DNA of 64,000 bases from the NCBI RefSeq assembly GCF_041435015.1, contig NZ_CP107991.1, positions 1 to 64,000 of the forward strand, in the 5' to 3' direction. This DNA comes from Streptomyces canus. Its GTDB lineage: Bacteria; Actinomycetota; Actinomycetes; Streptomycetales; Streptomycetaceae. The position numbers and the translations under genes were made by a program. Shown here piece by piece: positions 35,527-44,292 of the stretch (positions are counted from its first letter, which is position 1; every line of letters begins with the position of its first letter). The notes beneath the pieces are model-generated. The model saw nothing but the letters and a program-made list of their open reading frames with translations. It had not been told where the DNA came from and did no database searches.

Positions 35527-36443
35527 GTGCAGCAGTCTTGCGTGCCGATGGCCGGGCAGTCCAGCGCGGTCACCTGGGAGTGTGACTGCCTGGCTCACCG
35601 GTTCGGAAACGCCGCCGACAACGGGAAGCGGCAGCCTCGCTACCCGACCGACATGACGGACGGAGAGTGGGCCGCGGTCTGCCCGCTGCTGCCGGTGCCG
35701 GGCTGGATGCGCGGCCGGGGAGGCCGGCCGGAGGGGTACTGCCACCGGGCGATGCTCGATGCGATCCGGTATCTCGTGGACAACGGGATCAAGTGGCGGG
35801 CGATGCCCGCCGACTTCCTCCGTGGGACCGCGTCTACGCATTCTTCCGCCGCTGGCGGGACAACGCTCTGGTCAAGGAGTTCCACGACCGGTTGCGCGCG
35901 AGGGCCCGCGAGGAACTGGGGCGGGATGCGGAGCCGACGGCCGCGGTGATCGACTCGCAGTCCGTCAAAGCGGACGCGGTGGTCGGCGCGGACAGCCGGG
36001 GCTTCGACGGCGGCAAGCTGGTCAACGGGCGCAAGCGGCATGTCGTGGTCGACACGCTCGGCCTGCTGTTGGGTGTGATGGTCACCGCCGCGGACACCGG
36101 TGACCGCATCGCCGCCCAGGGCCTGCTTGGGCAGGTCGCCGACGTGCACCACCGGCTGGAACTGGTCTGGGCCGACGGCGGCTACACCGGCAGCCTGGTC
36201 GAGCACTGCCTGGCCACGCTCGCGCTGGTCCTGGCGATCGTGAAACGCAGCGACGACATGCGCGGCTTCGTGGTGCTGCCCAAGCGGTGGATCGTCGAGC
36301 GGTTCTTCGCCCACCTGATGCGAAGCCGCCGTCTGGTGCGCGACTTCGAGCGGCGCACGGCCAGCGCCGAGGCGATGGTCTACTGGTCGATGACCCTGCT
36401 CATGACGCGCCGCCTGGCCCGGTCACGCCTGCCGCGAGGGTGA
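35527..36443 (+). CDS. IS5/IS427 transposase in two frames (programmed -1 frameshift)
   Basis: The first frame starts at GTG 35527 and gives WAAVCPLLPVPGWMRGRGGR, AMLDAIRYLVDNGIKWRAMP to ADF. The second frame continues with PPWDRVYAFFRRWRDNALVK, VIDSQSVKADAVVGADSRGF, WADGGYTGSLVEH and VERFFAHLMRSRRL, with the three DDE residues. The switch is at about 35815-35822 (ACTTCCTCC), where one base is read twice. Two-frame production is normal for the IS427 group. Together they give about 305 residues. Confidence 0.85.
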
Positions 36444-36936
36444 ACCGGCCCGGCTGCCGCTCGGCCAGCCAGCCCCGCGCGACCAGGCGTTTCGCCTTCG
36501 ACCGCAGTGCCTCCACTCGTGCCGGCACCACGTCCATGCCGAACGCTTGGGCCATCTCCTGGCAGGTCAGCGGCCCTTGATGGAGCCGGTCCCGGTCTGC
36601 GAGCGTCGTGAGGATGCGCTGGTAGTCGACCGACAGCACCGACCAGGCCAGCCCCTGGCGCCACACCGGAACCTGCGACTTCGGCTTCGCCGCGTCCCGG
36701 GGTTCCGGCGGCGCGTCCGCATCCCGCGCTTCCTCAGTGACCTCTGTGCCGGCGGTGTTGCCGCCGTCCGGAGCCAGCACCGTGTCGACCCGCCTGCGGG
36801 CAATCGCCCACTCCTGCCATTCCTGCTCGGCCGCGGCCAGTTCGGCCTGGATGCGGTCGGCCTCCTCCCGCAGCCCGTCGACTCGACGGCGAGCGGCGAC
36901 CTCGTGCTGTTCCAGCAGTCCGACGACGGACGGCAT
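36400..36936 (-). CDS. Passenger gene of the IS427 element, coiled-coil protein
   Basis: ATG 36936 follows GGGAGGTC. The 178 residues begin with a long coiled coil (LLEQHEVAARRRVDGLREEA, DRIQAELAAAEQEWQEW) and end in a winged-helix-like part (RILTTLADRDRLHQGPLTCQ, EMAQAFGMDVVPARVEALRS, KAKRLVARGWL). It lies tail to tail with the transposase, overlapping it by 44 bases, and inside the element's ends. A role in regulating transposition or in cell defence is possible. I do not know the family's function. Confidence 0.7.
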   Translation of the reverse strand: MPSVVGLLEQHEVAARRRVDGLREEADRIQAELAAAEQEWQEWAIARRRVDTVLAPDGGNTAGTEVTEEARDADAPPEPRDAAKPKSQVPVWRQGLAWSVLSVDYQRILTTLADRDRLHQGPLTCQEMAQAFGMDVVPARVEALRSKAKRLVARGWLAERQPGRFTLAAGVTGPGGAS

Positions 36937-37763
36937 TCGTGACCTCCCGGGGAGCGACGACCCGACAGGCCACGACTCCCACGGAATCACCACTGCTATC
37001 CCCGACCAGCGGAAACGCACCGATCACGCCCGAAAAGACAACAGCTTCTAAGCCACGTCGGATGCGCTGGTCGAGGTGTTCGGGGGTCCTGCAGGCGACG
37101 TTGGAGAGCCATCCGCGTCGCAGGAGAGACCAGATGCCTTCGACGGGGCTGAGGTCGTTTGCGTAGGGCGGCAGGTAGTAGACGGTGAACCACTCCCGGG
37201 CTGCCGCCCACTGCCGCAGGTCGGCGGCTTTGTGGACGTTGAGGTTGTCCCAGACCAGGACGATCGGGCCGCCGAGCCGCTGGTGGGCGGCGATCAGCAG
37301 GTCCCGGTAGTCGCGCCAGGAGAAGCTTTGGCGCCCGTCGCGTCGGCCGTCGTCTCTGCGTGGCCGGTAGATCAGCCTTGAGCGGTGGCCGGGTTTGTAG
37401 CAGGTCAGCGCGGCAATGGATATCCGTCTGCGGGAACGGCCGCGGACCCGCACCACCGGCGTGTGTCCGCGTTGTGACCAGGTCTTCGCCTGCGGCGGCG
37501 TCATGGAGAATTCGGCTTCGTCCTCGAAGACGAGCCAGGCTCCACGAGCCGCCGCGCGTCTTCCGCGCAGTTGAGCGGTCCTGGCCTGGCGTGACGGAGA
37601 TGGAACCGGCCGACATCGCAGGGGTCCTCGGGGTATGCGCCCAGCGGCTTGCCCCGCCGCCGCGGGTGCCGGTCACATCAGTGGCCAGCCCCGACCAGAA
37701 AGGCGACCATCAAGGCTCGCCCACGGTCACGAAACGACGGGCTGTTCGCGTCAACGGCACCGT

Positions 37764-38942
37764 TCACGGAACCTCACGTCGGTCGGAGCGGCACACCTGC
37801 CATCGGTGCAGGACATCCCCCACCGTGGCCGCACTGGGAACCTCGTGCAGGCCGAGAGGCTCGGCGCCCGCTTCCAGCGCCCGGAGTGCAGCCCCCACGG
37901 CCTCGTCTAGGAGCTCATCTGCAGAGCGGCCCTGATACAGGCCTTCTTCCAGTGATTTCGCAGCTCTTATGATGTCCGGGAAGACTGATTGAGCCTGCTC
38001 GAAGGCGATGTAGTGCGGCAGATCTTCGTCCAGACCATGAGCTGCGGCCGGCTTGACCGACCCAACAGCTTCAGACCACGCGGCAATCACACTCTTCTGT
38101 TGGAACTCTGGATACCGCATGCGGACCAGGTGTGTGGCGAGGTCGTGAATGGGGTCGCCGTAGGTTGCGAGTTCCCAATCAACGGCGATCAGGCGAGGGC
38201 CGCCGTCATGTTCTGTGACGACCACGTTGTCCCGGTGAAGATCTCCGTGAAGCAAGCTGTACGGTCGACGCGTCATGGCAGGCACATATTCGGCAAGGTG
38301 GACCAGGACGTCTTCCCGGATCCCGAGCGCCATGAAAAGCCCGCCGTAAACCGACCAACTCGGCTGACGGATCTGGCGGTCGGCCAACTCCATCAGCGTG
38401 CGCAGGTAGCCCTGGCTGTCTTCGTCATCGCGGGGCCAGCAAGAGGGCAACGGGGGCAGTGCTTCCCTGCGTACCGAAGTTGTCTGGGCCAGGAGCTGGG
38501 CCAGGTCCGCGATGTGCAGAGCATCGACGGGTTTGCCATCGGGGCACAGGCGGGACAGTGAGGTGCCCTCTACATAGCTGAGTACGGTCGCTGTCGCGGT
38601 TCTGGCCAGGTAGCGCGGTACATGGGGTAGTAAATCCTTGAGGGCGCCCAGGAGATCTGCTTCGTTCTCCCAGGTCCTGATGACTACCGGGATGGCGTCG
38701 GCCCTGGGGACCCGTACCAGCACACGGGTGCCTTGTTCTCTGCCGATGAGTTGTGCCATGCGTTGAGTGAGGGGTAGTACATAGTTGCGGTTGTGATGGC
38801 CACCGCTAGCCGTGCCGGATTGCTTGGCCAGCCATACGAACTCGTCGTTGGCGTCGTCTTCGTTGGGCACGTTACTCCCGGGAGGCACAACTTCAGAGCC
38901 GGAGGTGCTTCGCGGGGCGCTCCTGGCAAGGGATGTGGGCAC
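37764..38942 (-). CDS. APH-fold phosphotransferase (aminoglycoside-phosphotransferase-like)
   Basis: 392 residues from GTG 38942. The catalytic loop SLLHGDLHRDNVVV (HGDxHxxN) and the metal-binding AVDWE (D-W-E in place of D-x-D) mark the APH/choline-kinase-like superfamily. Before them are VLSYVEGTSLSRLC and an ATP-binding N-lobe that looks partly conserved. The substrate cannot be read from sequence; resistance is possible but many relatives phosphorylate metabolites. It stands alone between IS debris and the SMI1 cargo element. Confidence 0.8.
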   Translation of the reverse strand: MPTSLARSAPRSTSGSEVVPPGSNVPNEDDANDEFVWLAKQSGTASGGHHNRNYVLPLTQRMAQLIGREQGTRVLVRVPRADAIPVVIRTWENEADLLGALKDLLPHVPRYLARTATATVLSYVEGTSLSRLCPDGKPVDALHIADLAQLLAQTTSVRREALPPLPSCWPRDDEDSQGYLRTLMELADRQIRQPSWSVYGGLFMALGIREDVLVHLAEYVPAMTRRPYSLLHGDLHRDNVVVTEHDGGPRLIAVDWELATYGDPIHDLATHLVRMRYPEFQQKSVIAAWSEAVGSVKPAAAHGLDEDLPHYIAFEQAQSVFPDIIRAAKSLEEGLYQGRSADELLDEAVGAALRALEAGAEPLGLHEVPSAATVGDVLHRWQVCRSDRREVP

Positions 38943-39135
38943 ACCTTAGTGCCCACGAGAGGCCGTGCGTGCGGTACTGCGGGGATCCTTGGTTCCAATG
39001 GGGTGCACGCGTAGCACAAAGTGGACCTCCGTAACCCTTCTAGTACTCCAGCTGTAGATCGCAATTTTGACCTTCTCGGCGCATCTGCCAAGGGTTACCT
39101 GAGTTGTCCTTGGCCGACGGGCTATCTTGCCGGGC

Positions 39136-39837
39136 ATGCAGACGGTGAACTGGAGCGATGTCCGGGAGCGGACCGTCGCTCTCTATGCACGGCGGGGATC
39201 GAGGGCCGGTGCCGTTCTCCCGCCGGTCCTAAGCGAAGCTCAGGTGCGTCAGGCCGAGGAACAGTTCGGTGTGGTGTTCCCCGACGACTATCGCCAGTAC
39301 CTGCTGTGCGTCAGTGCCGGCGGGCGGGTGCGCACGCTCCGGGTCGATCAGAGTGGCTGGCGCTGGGACGGCGACCAGCCTTCAGACCGTGCGAACCTGC
39401 ATGTTCCTTTCCCGGACCACGACACCGCTCTCGCAGCGAGCGAAGATCTCTGGCTGACCGAACCCCAGGAGGGGGACTACGCCTCTGCTAGGGCCTACCA
39501 AGCCGATCACGACACGTGGCGGGAGAGGGCCGATGCCGCCGAGGACGCGCGGACTTCCGGGGCCGTCCCCCTCTGCGATGACGGCTGCGGCTTCTACACC
39601 CTCCTCGTGGTCAGCGGACCCATGCGGGGCGCCATGTGGTTCGACGGACGCGCGACCTGCGATCGCCTCAACCCGCTCTTGAACGACGACGGACAGCCCG
39701 CCACCTTCGCCGAGTGGTACCTGGACTGGCTCACCCATGAGGAACCGCTGACAACCCCGGAACTGCGTCGTGCGGCAAACGACCGCCGGCACGCCGGGAC
39801 GGACGTGCCCATCTGGCTGCGCTGGTTCGACTCGTGA
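39136..39837 (+). CDS. SMI1/KNR4-family protein, probable immunity or regulatory protein
   Basis: 233 residues from ATG 39136; a TTG 9 bases earlier is in frame. The SMI1/KNR4 core is seen in VLPPVLSEAQVRQAEEQFGV and VFPDDYRQYLLCVSAGGRVR, with later motifs CGFYTLLVVSGPMRGAMWFD and FAEWYLDWL. In bacteria this family often supplies immunity to polymorphic or contact-dependent toxins. No toxin lies beside it, so an orphan immunity gene spread as cargo is a reasonable reading. Confidence 0.85.
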   Translation: MQTVNWSDVRERTVALYARRGSRAGAVLPPVLSEAQVRQAEEQFGVVFPDDYRQYLLCVSAGGRVRTLRVDQSGWRWDGDQPSDRANLHVPFPDHDTALAASEDLWLTEPQEGDYASARAYQADHDTWRERADAAEDARTSGAVPLCDDGCGFYTLLVVSGPMRGAMWFDGRATCDRLNPLLNDDGQPATFAEWYLDWLTHEEPLTTPELRRAANDRRHAGTDVPIWLRWFDS

Positions 39838-39949
39838 GCCGTCAGTGCTCTGGCCGCGAGTCGGTTCGTTCTGGTAGGGGGCCGGTGCGGGCATGGGTGC
39901 GGCCACCGTTGATCATCGTGAGTTGAGTGGACCGACGAAGAGACGGTGG

Positions 39950-40220
39950 CCGCGGGTCACAGCACAGATCCCGCCCGTCGGCGGGGTGCGTTCGAGGCCC
40001 TGATGAGCCGGATCGCAGGCCGCTTCGCCCGGGTGGAACCCCCGGGTCGAACCCCGGCGCCGGACAGGGAGATTGGTACTGGGCCTGCTGGCTGACCTGC
40101 CGCGCAAGAACGCTGGACGATCGCCGAGTGGGCGGGGGAAGCCACCCCGCACGGCCCGAGCACGGCCCGGCCCACCGGCTCAGCTGGTCCGCCTGGCGAC
40201 GCCGCCACCAGGCGCGATCA
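39950..40220 (+). pseudogene. IS701-family transposase N-terminal remnant
   Basis: FEALMSRIAGRFARVEP in one frame and VLGLLADLPRKN plus a shifted SPSGRGKP tail in another correspond to the start of IS701 transposases (LMSRIAGRFARVEPRRRA..LLADLPRKNCW). About 80 of some 400 residues remain. Confidence 0.7.
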
Positions 40221-40286
40221 CGTGCCCGTCATTACCGCCGACAAGCCGCATCCCGGCCGTGAAGATCACGATCTACAGCTGGAGTA

Positions 40287-41225
40287 CTAGCTGTCGCTAG
40301 CGGCGAGATTGGTCCAAAGGGAGTTGAACCAGCGCTGCTGCTTGTCCACCCAGGCGGACTGTGCGTCGCCCAATGATTCCTGCACGTCAGCTGAGCCGTC
40401 TTTGACCTTCGCCGTGTTGTCCTCGACGTCCGCTGTGTCGTCTTTGACGAAGTATGTACCTCTGGCGCCTACGCTGAGAACGTCGAGGGCCTCGACGTTC
40501 TCAGCATCGCCCACCGGGATACGCCGACGCTGCAGTTCGTACGCGCTGTGGAAGGCCTCCTTCCCGTTAAGCAGGTACAACTTGAACATCGGTGCCACTG
40601 GAACGCGCCGGACCTGGACGGCAGCGTGTTCGACTCGGCCATTCGCGCGCAGATTGTGGAGTGTGTCCGTCAAGGACAACAGACACCGGTCGGAAATCGA
40701 CCGCAGGCGGGCCACGACGCGCATGTCATCCGGGTCATCCAGGCTGCGGGGGAAGGGGAGCGGCATATCCTTGGTCGGAAGCAGCATGCGCAGCTCGATC
40801 CGCTCCAGGCCAGGGGCTCCGCCAGTCAGGATACGTTCCGCCTGGATGCGAAGATGAGTGTCGAGCGATTCGGACGTGAGGCTGTACACGTCGAGCTTCA
40901 CAACTGACTGCTCAAAGGCCCGCTCAACGAACCATCCCAGACCAGTGGTCCGCATTCGGGAGGCACTGTCAGCGGCGGAAGTGTTGTGGGCACCTGAGAT
41001 CACGCGCGAGCCGCTGCCCTGGCGTGACTCGATCCAGCCTTCCGCTTTGAGTTCCTGCAGAGCACGTTGCACCGTGTCCCGGGAGACTTTGAACTCCTCG
41101 GCGAGCGAGCGCTGAGGCGGCAGAAAGCCACCCACCGGGTACTTCTGAGCAACTATGCGGCCACGCAGTTCAGTCAGGACACGCTGGACCGCCCCGCCGG
41201 CGTCGCTGCTTCGGGCCTCGCTCAC
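40287..41225 (-). CDS. GntR-family regulator
   Basis: GTG 41225 (VSEARSSDAGG) gives 312 residues; the frame is open further but without support. The winged helix is VLTELRGRIVAQKYPVGGFL, PPQRSLAEEFKVSRDTVQRA and LQELKAEGWIESRQGSGSRV. The 200-residue C-terminal domain is not a typical UTRA or FadR domain. The stop TAG lies in the CTAG target of the cargo element. It is divergent from a small membrane gene and close to a HAD phosphatase gene. Confidence 0.85.
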   Translation of the reverse strand: MSEARSSDAGGAVQRVLTELRGRIVAQKYPVGGFLPPQRSLAEEFKVSRDTVQRALQELKAEGWIESRQGSGSRVISGAHNTSAADSASRMRTTGLGWFVERAFEQSVVKLDVYSLTSESLDTHLRIQAERILTGGAPGLERIELRMLLPTKDMPLPFPRSLDDPDDMRVVARLRSISDRCLLSLTDTLHNLRANGRVEHAAVQVRRVPVAPMFKLYLLNGKEAFHSAYELQRRRIPVGDAENVEALDVLSVGARGTYFVKDDTADVEDNTAKVKDGSADVQESLGDAQSAWVDKQQRWFNSLWTNLAASDS

Positions 41226-41383
41226 ATGCCGACCGTACCTCACGGAGGCAGCGAGGAAACCAATTTCAGCCAGGCCTCTGGCCCAAGTTACTGGATCAAC
41301 CCACCCGGGGATACCAATCGTGAGCCAACTAGCCCAATTGGCAGGTTGGTCGGTAAGTGCACTAGAGTGGATGGGGGTTGTGC

Positions 41384-41578
41384 ATGATTCTCTGGCAACT
41401 TGCGTGGATCGTGGTCCACTACGCCGCCGCGCGGCAGGTCGCATCTCAATTCGGAGTTGTGGGCTTGGCACTCCTGGGTGTGGGCTCCGCCCTGGTCGTG
41501 TTGCGGGTGCATGTGAGGGAAGTGCCGCTCTACTGGTGGGCGGTCTTCTTCCTTCTCCTGCTGTCGGTTCAGGCTTAA
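41384..41578 (+). CDS. Small membrane protein, 64 residues
   Basis: ATG 41384 follows a run of G (ATGGGGG). Two or three hydrophobic helices (WQLAWIVVHYAAARQVA, VVGLALLGVGSALVVL, PLYWWAVFFLLLLSV). Divergent from the GntR gene, which may control it. The TAA stop coincides with the TAA beside the IS427-like remnant. Confidence 0.6.
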   Translation: MILWQLAWIVVHYAAARQVASQFGVVGLALLGVGSALVVLRVHVREVPLYWWAVFFLLLLSVQA

Positions 41579-41579
41579 G

Positions 41580-42259
41580 ACGCCATCCGCTTATCGATCA
41601 CGTAGATGGTCTGGTCGAACTGGGCTCCTGATCGGGTGATCGCGTGCGGACTGACGCATGGAAGCAGGGCCTTTTGGCAGTTCGGGGGTGCTATCCCAAC
41701 CGAGCACCAAGAGGCCCTGTTGCTGCAGACTTCCGCATCCGCGTGCGGGGAGTCCAACTCGCTGCCACCGTCGTGTAACTGCCTCGCGCGCGGTTCGGCA
41801 ACGCGGCGGACGGCCGGAGCGCACTTCGAGCTCTGTCTCCGACATGACGGAGGCGGAGTGGCGGGTCGTCAGCCGTTGCGAGCTATCGTCAAGACATCCC
41901 CGCCCGGGCATCACGGCGGATCGCCGCGTACAGATCGACCTTGGACTTCGGTGGCGCCATCGCACCCTCATCCCGCAGAGCACCCCCAGGCTCCCACGTA
42001 CAAACCCAGGCACTGCTGGGTGAGACGGGTGACCGTCGCCGGTGAGAGGCCCTCCGAGCTGCCGAGGAAGTGCTCCAGGGCGGGCGCCATCTCTTCCCGG
42101 ACCTTTTCTCCCGGGCCTGCAGCAGACCGAGCACCGACGGCACCGGCGACCTCCACGAGCCAGACGAACCGACGAGCCACACCCATCTCGCCTGCCACGA
42201 ACCGGAGTTCATGCCGACCCACCCCGAGCCAAACCATCACGCTCGGAAAGGGGATGACG
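41580..42259. mobile_element. Mosaic IS remnant (IS427-like ends, IS256- and IS21-like pieces)
   Basis: The ends GACGCCATCCGCTTATCGA (41580-41598) and an inverted, diverged copy (about 42241-42259) are flanked by TAA. The left 250 bases resemble the 5' part of the IS427 element at 35387. On the minus strand a piece reads ALEHFLGSSEGLSPATVTRL, an IS256-type segment, and another MAPPKSKVDLYAAIRRDARA, the start of an IS21/IS481-type protein. No complete transposase remains. Confidence 0.6.
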
Positions 42260-42260
42260 T

Positions 42261-42995
42261 CTAAGACGTGAGCGCGTCCCAAACGTCTTTCAAAGAGCGC
42301 ACGATGCACGAAGGCTCCGCCCCTGCCTTTCGAAGTGCGACAACCTTTGGCCGGTTGCCCGCGTACCCCAGGAAGCGAACGTCGGCCGCCCGTGCCGCTG
42401 CATAGTCTGTCGGCGCGTCACCGACCATCAGCGCCTCCGACGGGTTCGCATCCATCACGTCGAGCGCCTGCAGCAAGGAGTGGGGGTGCGGCTTCATCAA
42501 GTGGAGGTCACGCGTTCGCCCGATGATGTACGGAAAGCAGTCGGCAAGGCGGCGGGTGTCAACGTAGGCGGCAGCTGCCCGGGCGGAGTTGTTCGTCGTC
42601 ACGGCGAACTGGACACCCAGAGCTGACCACTTCCGAATGAGGGGGTCTGCGTGGGGGGTCGGGAAGGCGCCGGGGACAGCCACGAGTTCCTGCCGGGTGA
42701 GCCACTCCTCCAACTCCGTGAGCAGGTCGCTGTTCGGATGACGTCGGCTGATGCCCGTCAGCATGGCATGCGGGTCTTTAAGCAAACGTTCCTTCATAGT
42801 CAACAGTTCAGGCTGGCCGGCTCGCTCGACTGTGGTGACCAGTCCGTGAGCCACTCTGGGGGCGGGATGCCCTGCGAACAACCGGCACATCGGACCGTCG
42901 AGATCCCATAAGACGTAACGGACCGGTGCGATCAATTTGCGGAGATCCTCAGCCGAGGCTATCTCCGGTTCAATCCAGGTCGTATCAGGGGTCAC
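42261..42995 (-). CDS. HAD-superfamily phosphatase
   Basis: 244 residues. Motif I is VLWDLDGPMCRLF (nucleophile Asp and second Asp), motif II is VTTNNSARAA, motif III has LMKPHP and motif IV is LMVGDAPTDYAAARAA. The cap domain is inserted after motif I, as in phosphoglycolate-phosphatase-like enzymes. It probably dephosphorylates a small metabolite. The C-terminal stop lies at the border of the IS mosaic; the last residues DALTS may be original. Confidence 0.88.
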   Translation of the reverse strand: MTPDTTWIEPEIASAEDLRKLIAPVRYVLWDLDGPMCRLFAGHPAPRVAHGLVTTVERAGQPELLTMKERLLKDPHAMLTGISRRHPNSDLLTELEEWLTRQELVAVPGAFPTPHADPLIRKWSALGVQFAVTTNNSARAAAAYVDTRRLADCFPYIIGRTRDLHLMKPHPHSLLQALDVMDANPSEALMVGDAPTDYAAARAADVRFLGYAGNRPKVVALRKAGAEPSCIVRSLKDVWDALTS

Positions 42996-43688
42996 TAGGA
43001 GAGTGTCAGGTCCGCGGCGAAGGTTTCCCAGAGCGCGTCGACCGTACTGCCGACTTGGTTGGATGCCACGGCGGTCTCATGGTGTGCAGGCTGACTGCGT
43101 CACCGGGGTTGTCACGTCTGTCACCGGCCGACTTCCACGAACGCCCACGCATCGACCCGTTGTCGCCGTTGGCGGGACTACGCCGGCCGACGTCGGTAGA
43201 GAAGAACACCACCGGAACGGTGCCGTCGTCATCGAGGTGAGCCGACAACGACAGAACCTGCTCAGCCAGGTGCTGCATGGTCCGCGCTGCGACAGCATTC
43301 TCGCCGTTCCGGCACCCGCAGCTCCACGGGGGCCCGCACACCGATGGACTCCTCCAGCGTGGCAATCTCATCCTCTGTTCGGTGGCCGGGGCCGCCGTGA
43401 GGAAGGTATGCCCTCCCTAGTCCGAGACCGGGTACAAGGTCCTCGCGCGCGTGACAGCAGCCTTCCAGCACATCGCCAGTACCCACCCGGTCGCACGCCC
43501 AGCCCTTCCTCTGACCCGACCCCATCGACCTCACATCATGGTGCGTACGCAGCACATGTATCGCGGCGCTGCCGCAGAGAACAGCGCCGCGATACGCAGA
43601 CGCCGGTAGCAACGCCCGTGCAGCCGCCAGGCCGCACGGCGGGAGGGCAGAGCTCTTCGCGAATCGTGGTCCAAGAACTGGCCAGCAG
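42996..43688. other. No intact gene; VWA-domain relic at 43189-43284
   Basis: On the minus strand a short coding-like segment reads RTMQHLAEQVLSLSAHLDDD then GTVPVVFFSTDV, the pattern of von Willebrand A domains found in tellurium-type operons. The frame is broken on both sides. The rest of the 690 bases holds no gene. Confidence 0.5.
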
Positions 43689-44292
43689 CCGGAGCGACTC
43701 ACCCGCTGCTCGAAGCCAGTTGGTACTGCAGCACTGCTGGGGGCGTGTCGGGTGTTCGGTCGCTTCAGTCGCTCGGCCCGCTGGCCTGTGCGTGGGGCAG
43801 CGACTGAAGAGCCAGCGACCGGGGAACAGCTCGGTCGCTGGCTGGTAGACGAGAAAAACCCCAGGTCAGAGAAGGTGACGGGGCATTTTGAGCGACTGAA
43901 GCGACTTGAGTTGCCTATATATGAGGTCATCTAAGTGTTCTCGTGTGCGTCATAGACAGCAAGCTTCAGTCGCTTCAGTCGCTAATTCTGGCTTGAAGGG
44001 CCTGTGACCTGCGGCTTTTGACACGCTGGAAGCGCAGCGACTGAAAGGTGTTCGGTCGCTCTGCGGCAGGCCCGGTCGCTGGCCTCGTTCTGCGGCGGGT
44101 GTTGCCGACAGGGGAGGCCCTCGTTGTTTCGCATGTGCTCCACAACCTCACAGGTCTGGTTCGCTAGTCTGTGTCCGTCGTTGAGTCGCTTCGGTCGCTA
44201 GTAGGGGGTGCATGTGCCTGCTGAGCTGCGGTTTCCTCACGGCGACTCACGAACAGCCGCCCCCGATGCCTTGGTAGCCGCCCGGTCGCTGG
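43689..44292. repeat. Iteron-like cluster of about 16 GTCGCT / AGCGAC copies with AT-rich core
   Basis: The hexamer occurs singly and as pairs such as GTCGCTTCAGTCGCT (43759-43773, 43969-43983) and GTCGCTTCGGTCGCT (44186-44200), in both orientations, between 43690 and 44292. The midpoint (about 43911-43935) holds TTGCCTATATATGAGG, strikingly AT-rich for this DNA. The cluster ends at the start of the primase-polymerase gene. The arrangement is that of a replication origin with initiator sites and an unwinding element. Confidence 0.7.

Larger units (their letters stand above)
35387..37048 (+). mobile_element. IS5-family (IS427-type) element with a passenger gene
   Basis: Ends GAAACTGTTGTCTTTTCG (35387-35404) and its near-perfect inverse (37031-37048, one mismatch) are flanked on both sides by TAA, the 3-bp target duplication expected for the IS427 group. 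Inside are the two-frame transposase on the plus strand and an unrelated 178-residue gene on the minus strand. The element sits in the IS630 transposase gene. The clear ends, target duplication and intact frames suggest a recent and possibly active insertion. Confidence 0.88.
35309..37600 (-). pseudogene. IS630-family transposase gene split by an IS5/IS427 element
   Basis: The main part (37600-37052) reads AWLVFEDEAEFSMTPPQAKT, then VLVWDNLNVHKAADLRQW, then YLPPYANDLSPVEGIWSLLR with the DDE residues. The frame breaks at the IS427 end and continues beyond the other end (35383-35309) as RLIQYRSHLIDGCLAETGLT to a stop. The N-terminal helix-turn-helix half is missing upstream of 37600. The gene was therefore cut twice. 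Confidence 0.85.
39044..40286 (+). mobile_element. Cargo element with IS701-type ends carrying an SMI1/KNR4 gene
   Basis: Perfect 18-bp inverted ends TACTCCAGCTGTAGATCG (39044-39061 and inverse at 40269-40286) are each flanked by CTAG (39040-39043 and 40287-40290), a likely 4-bp target duplication. Inside are an intact SMI1/KNR4-family gene and only the N-terminal remnant of an IS701-like transposase. It is thus a non-autonomous element that carries cargo. The right CTAG supplies the stop codon of the GntR gene on the minus strand. Confidence 0.75.

Noticed and set aside
37764..38942. Calling the APH-fold gene an aminoglycoside-resistance gene
   Set aside because: Only superfamily motifs are visible, with D-W-E in place of D-x-D; the substrate cannot be inferred.
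43689..44292. GTCGCT repeats as a CRISPR array
   Set aside because: The units are only 6-8 bases, in both orientations and with irregular spacing, and there are no cas genes.
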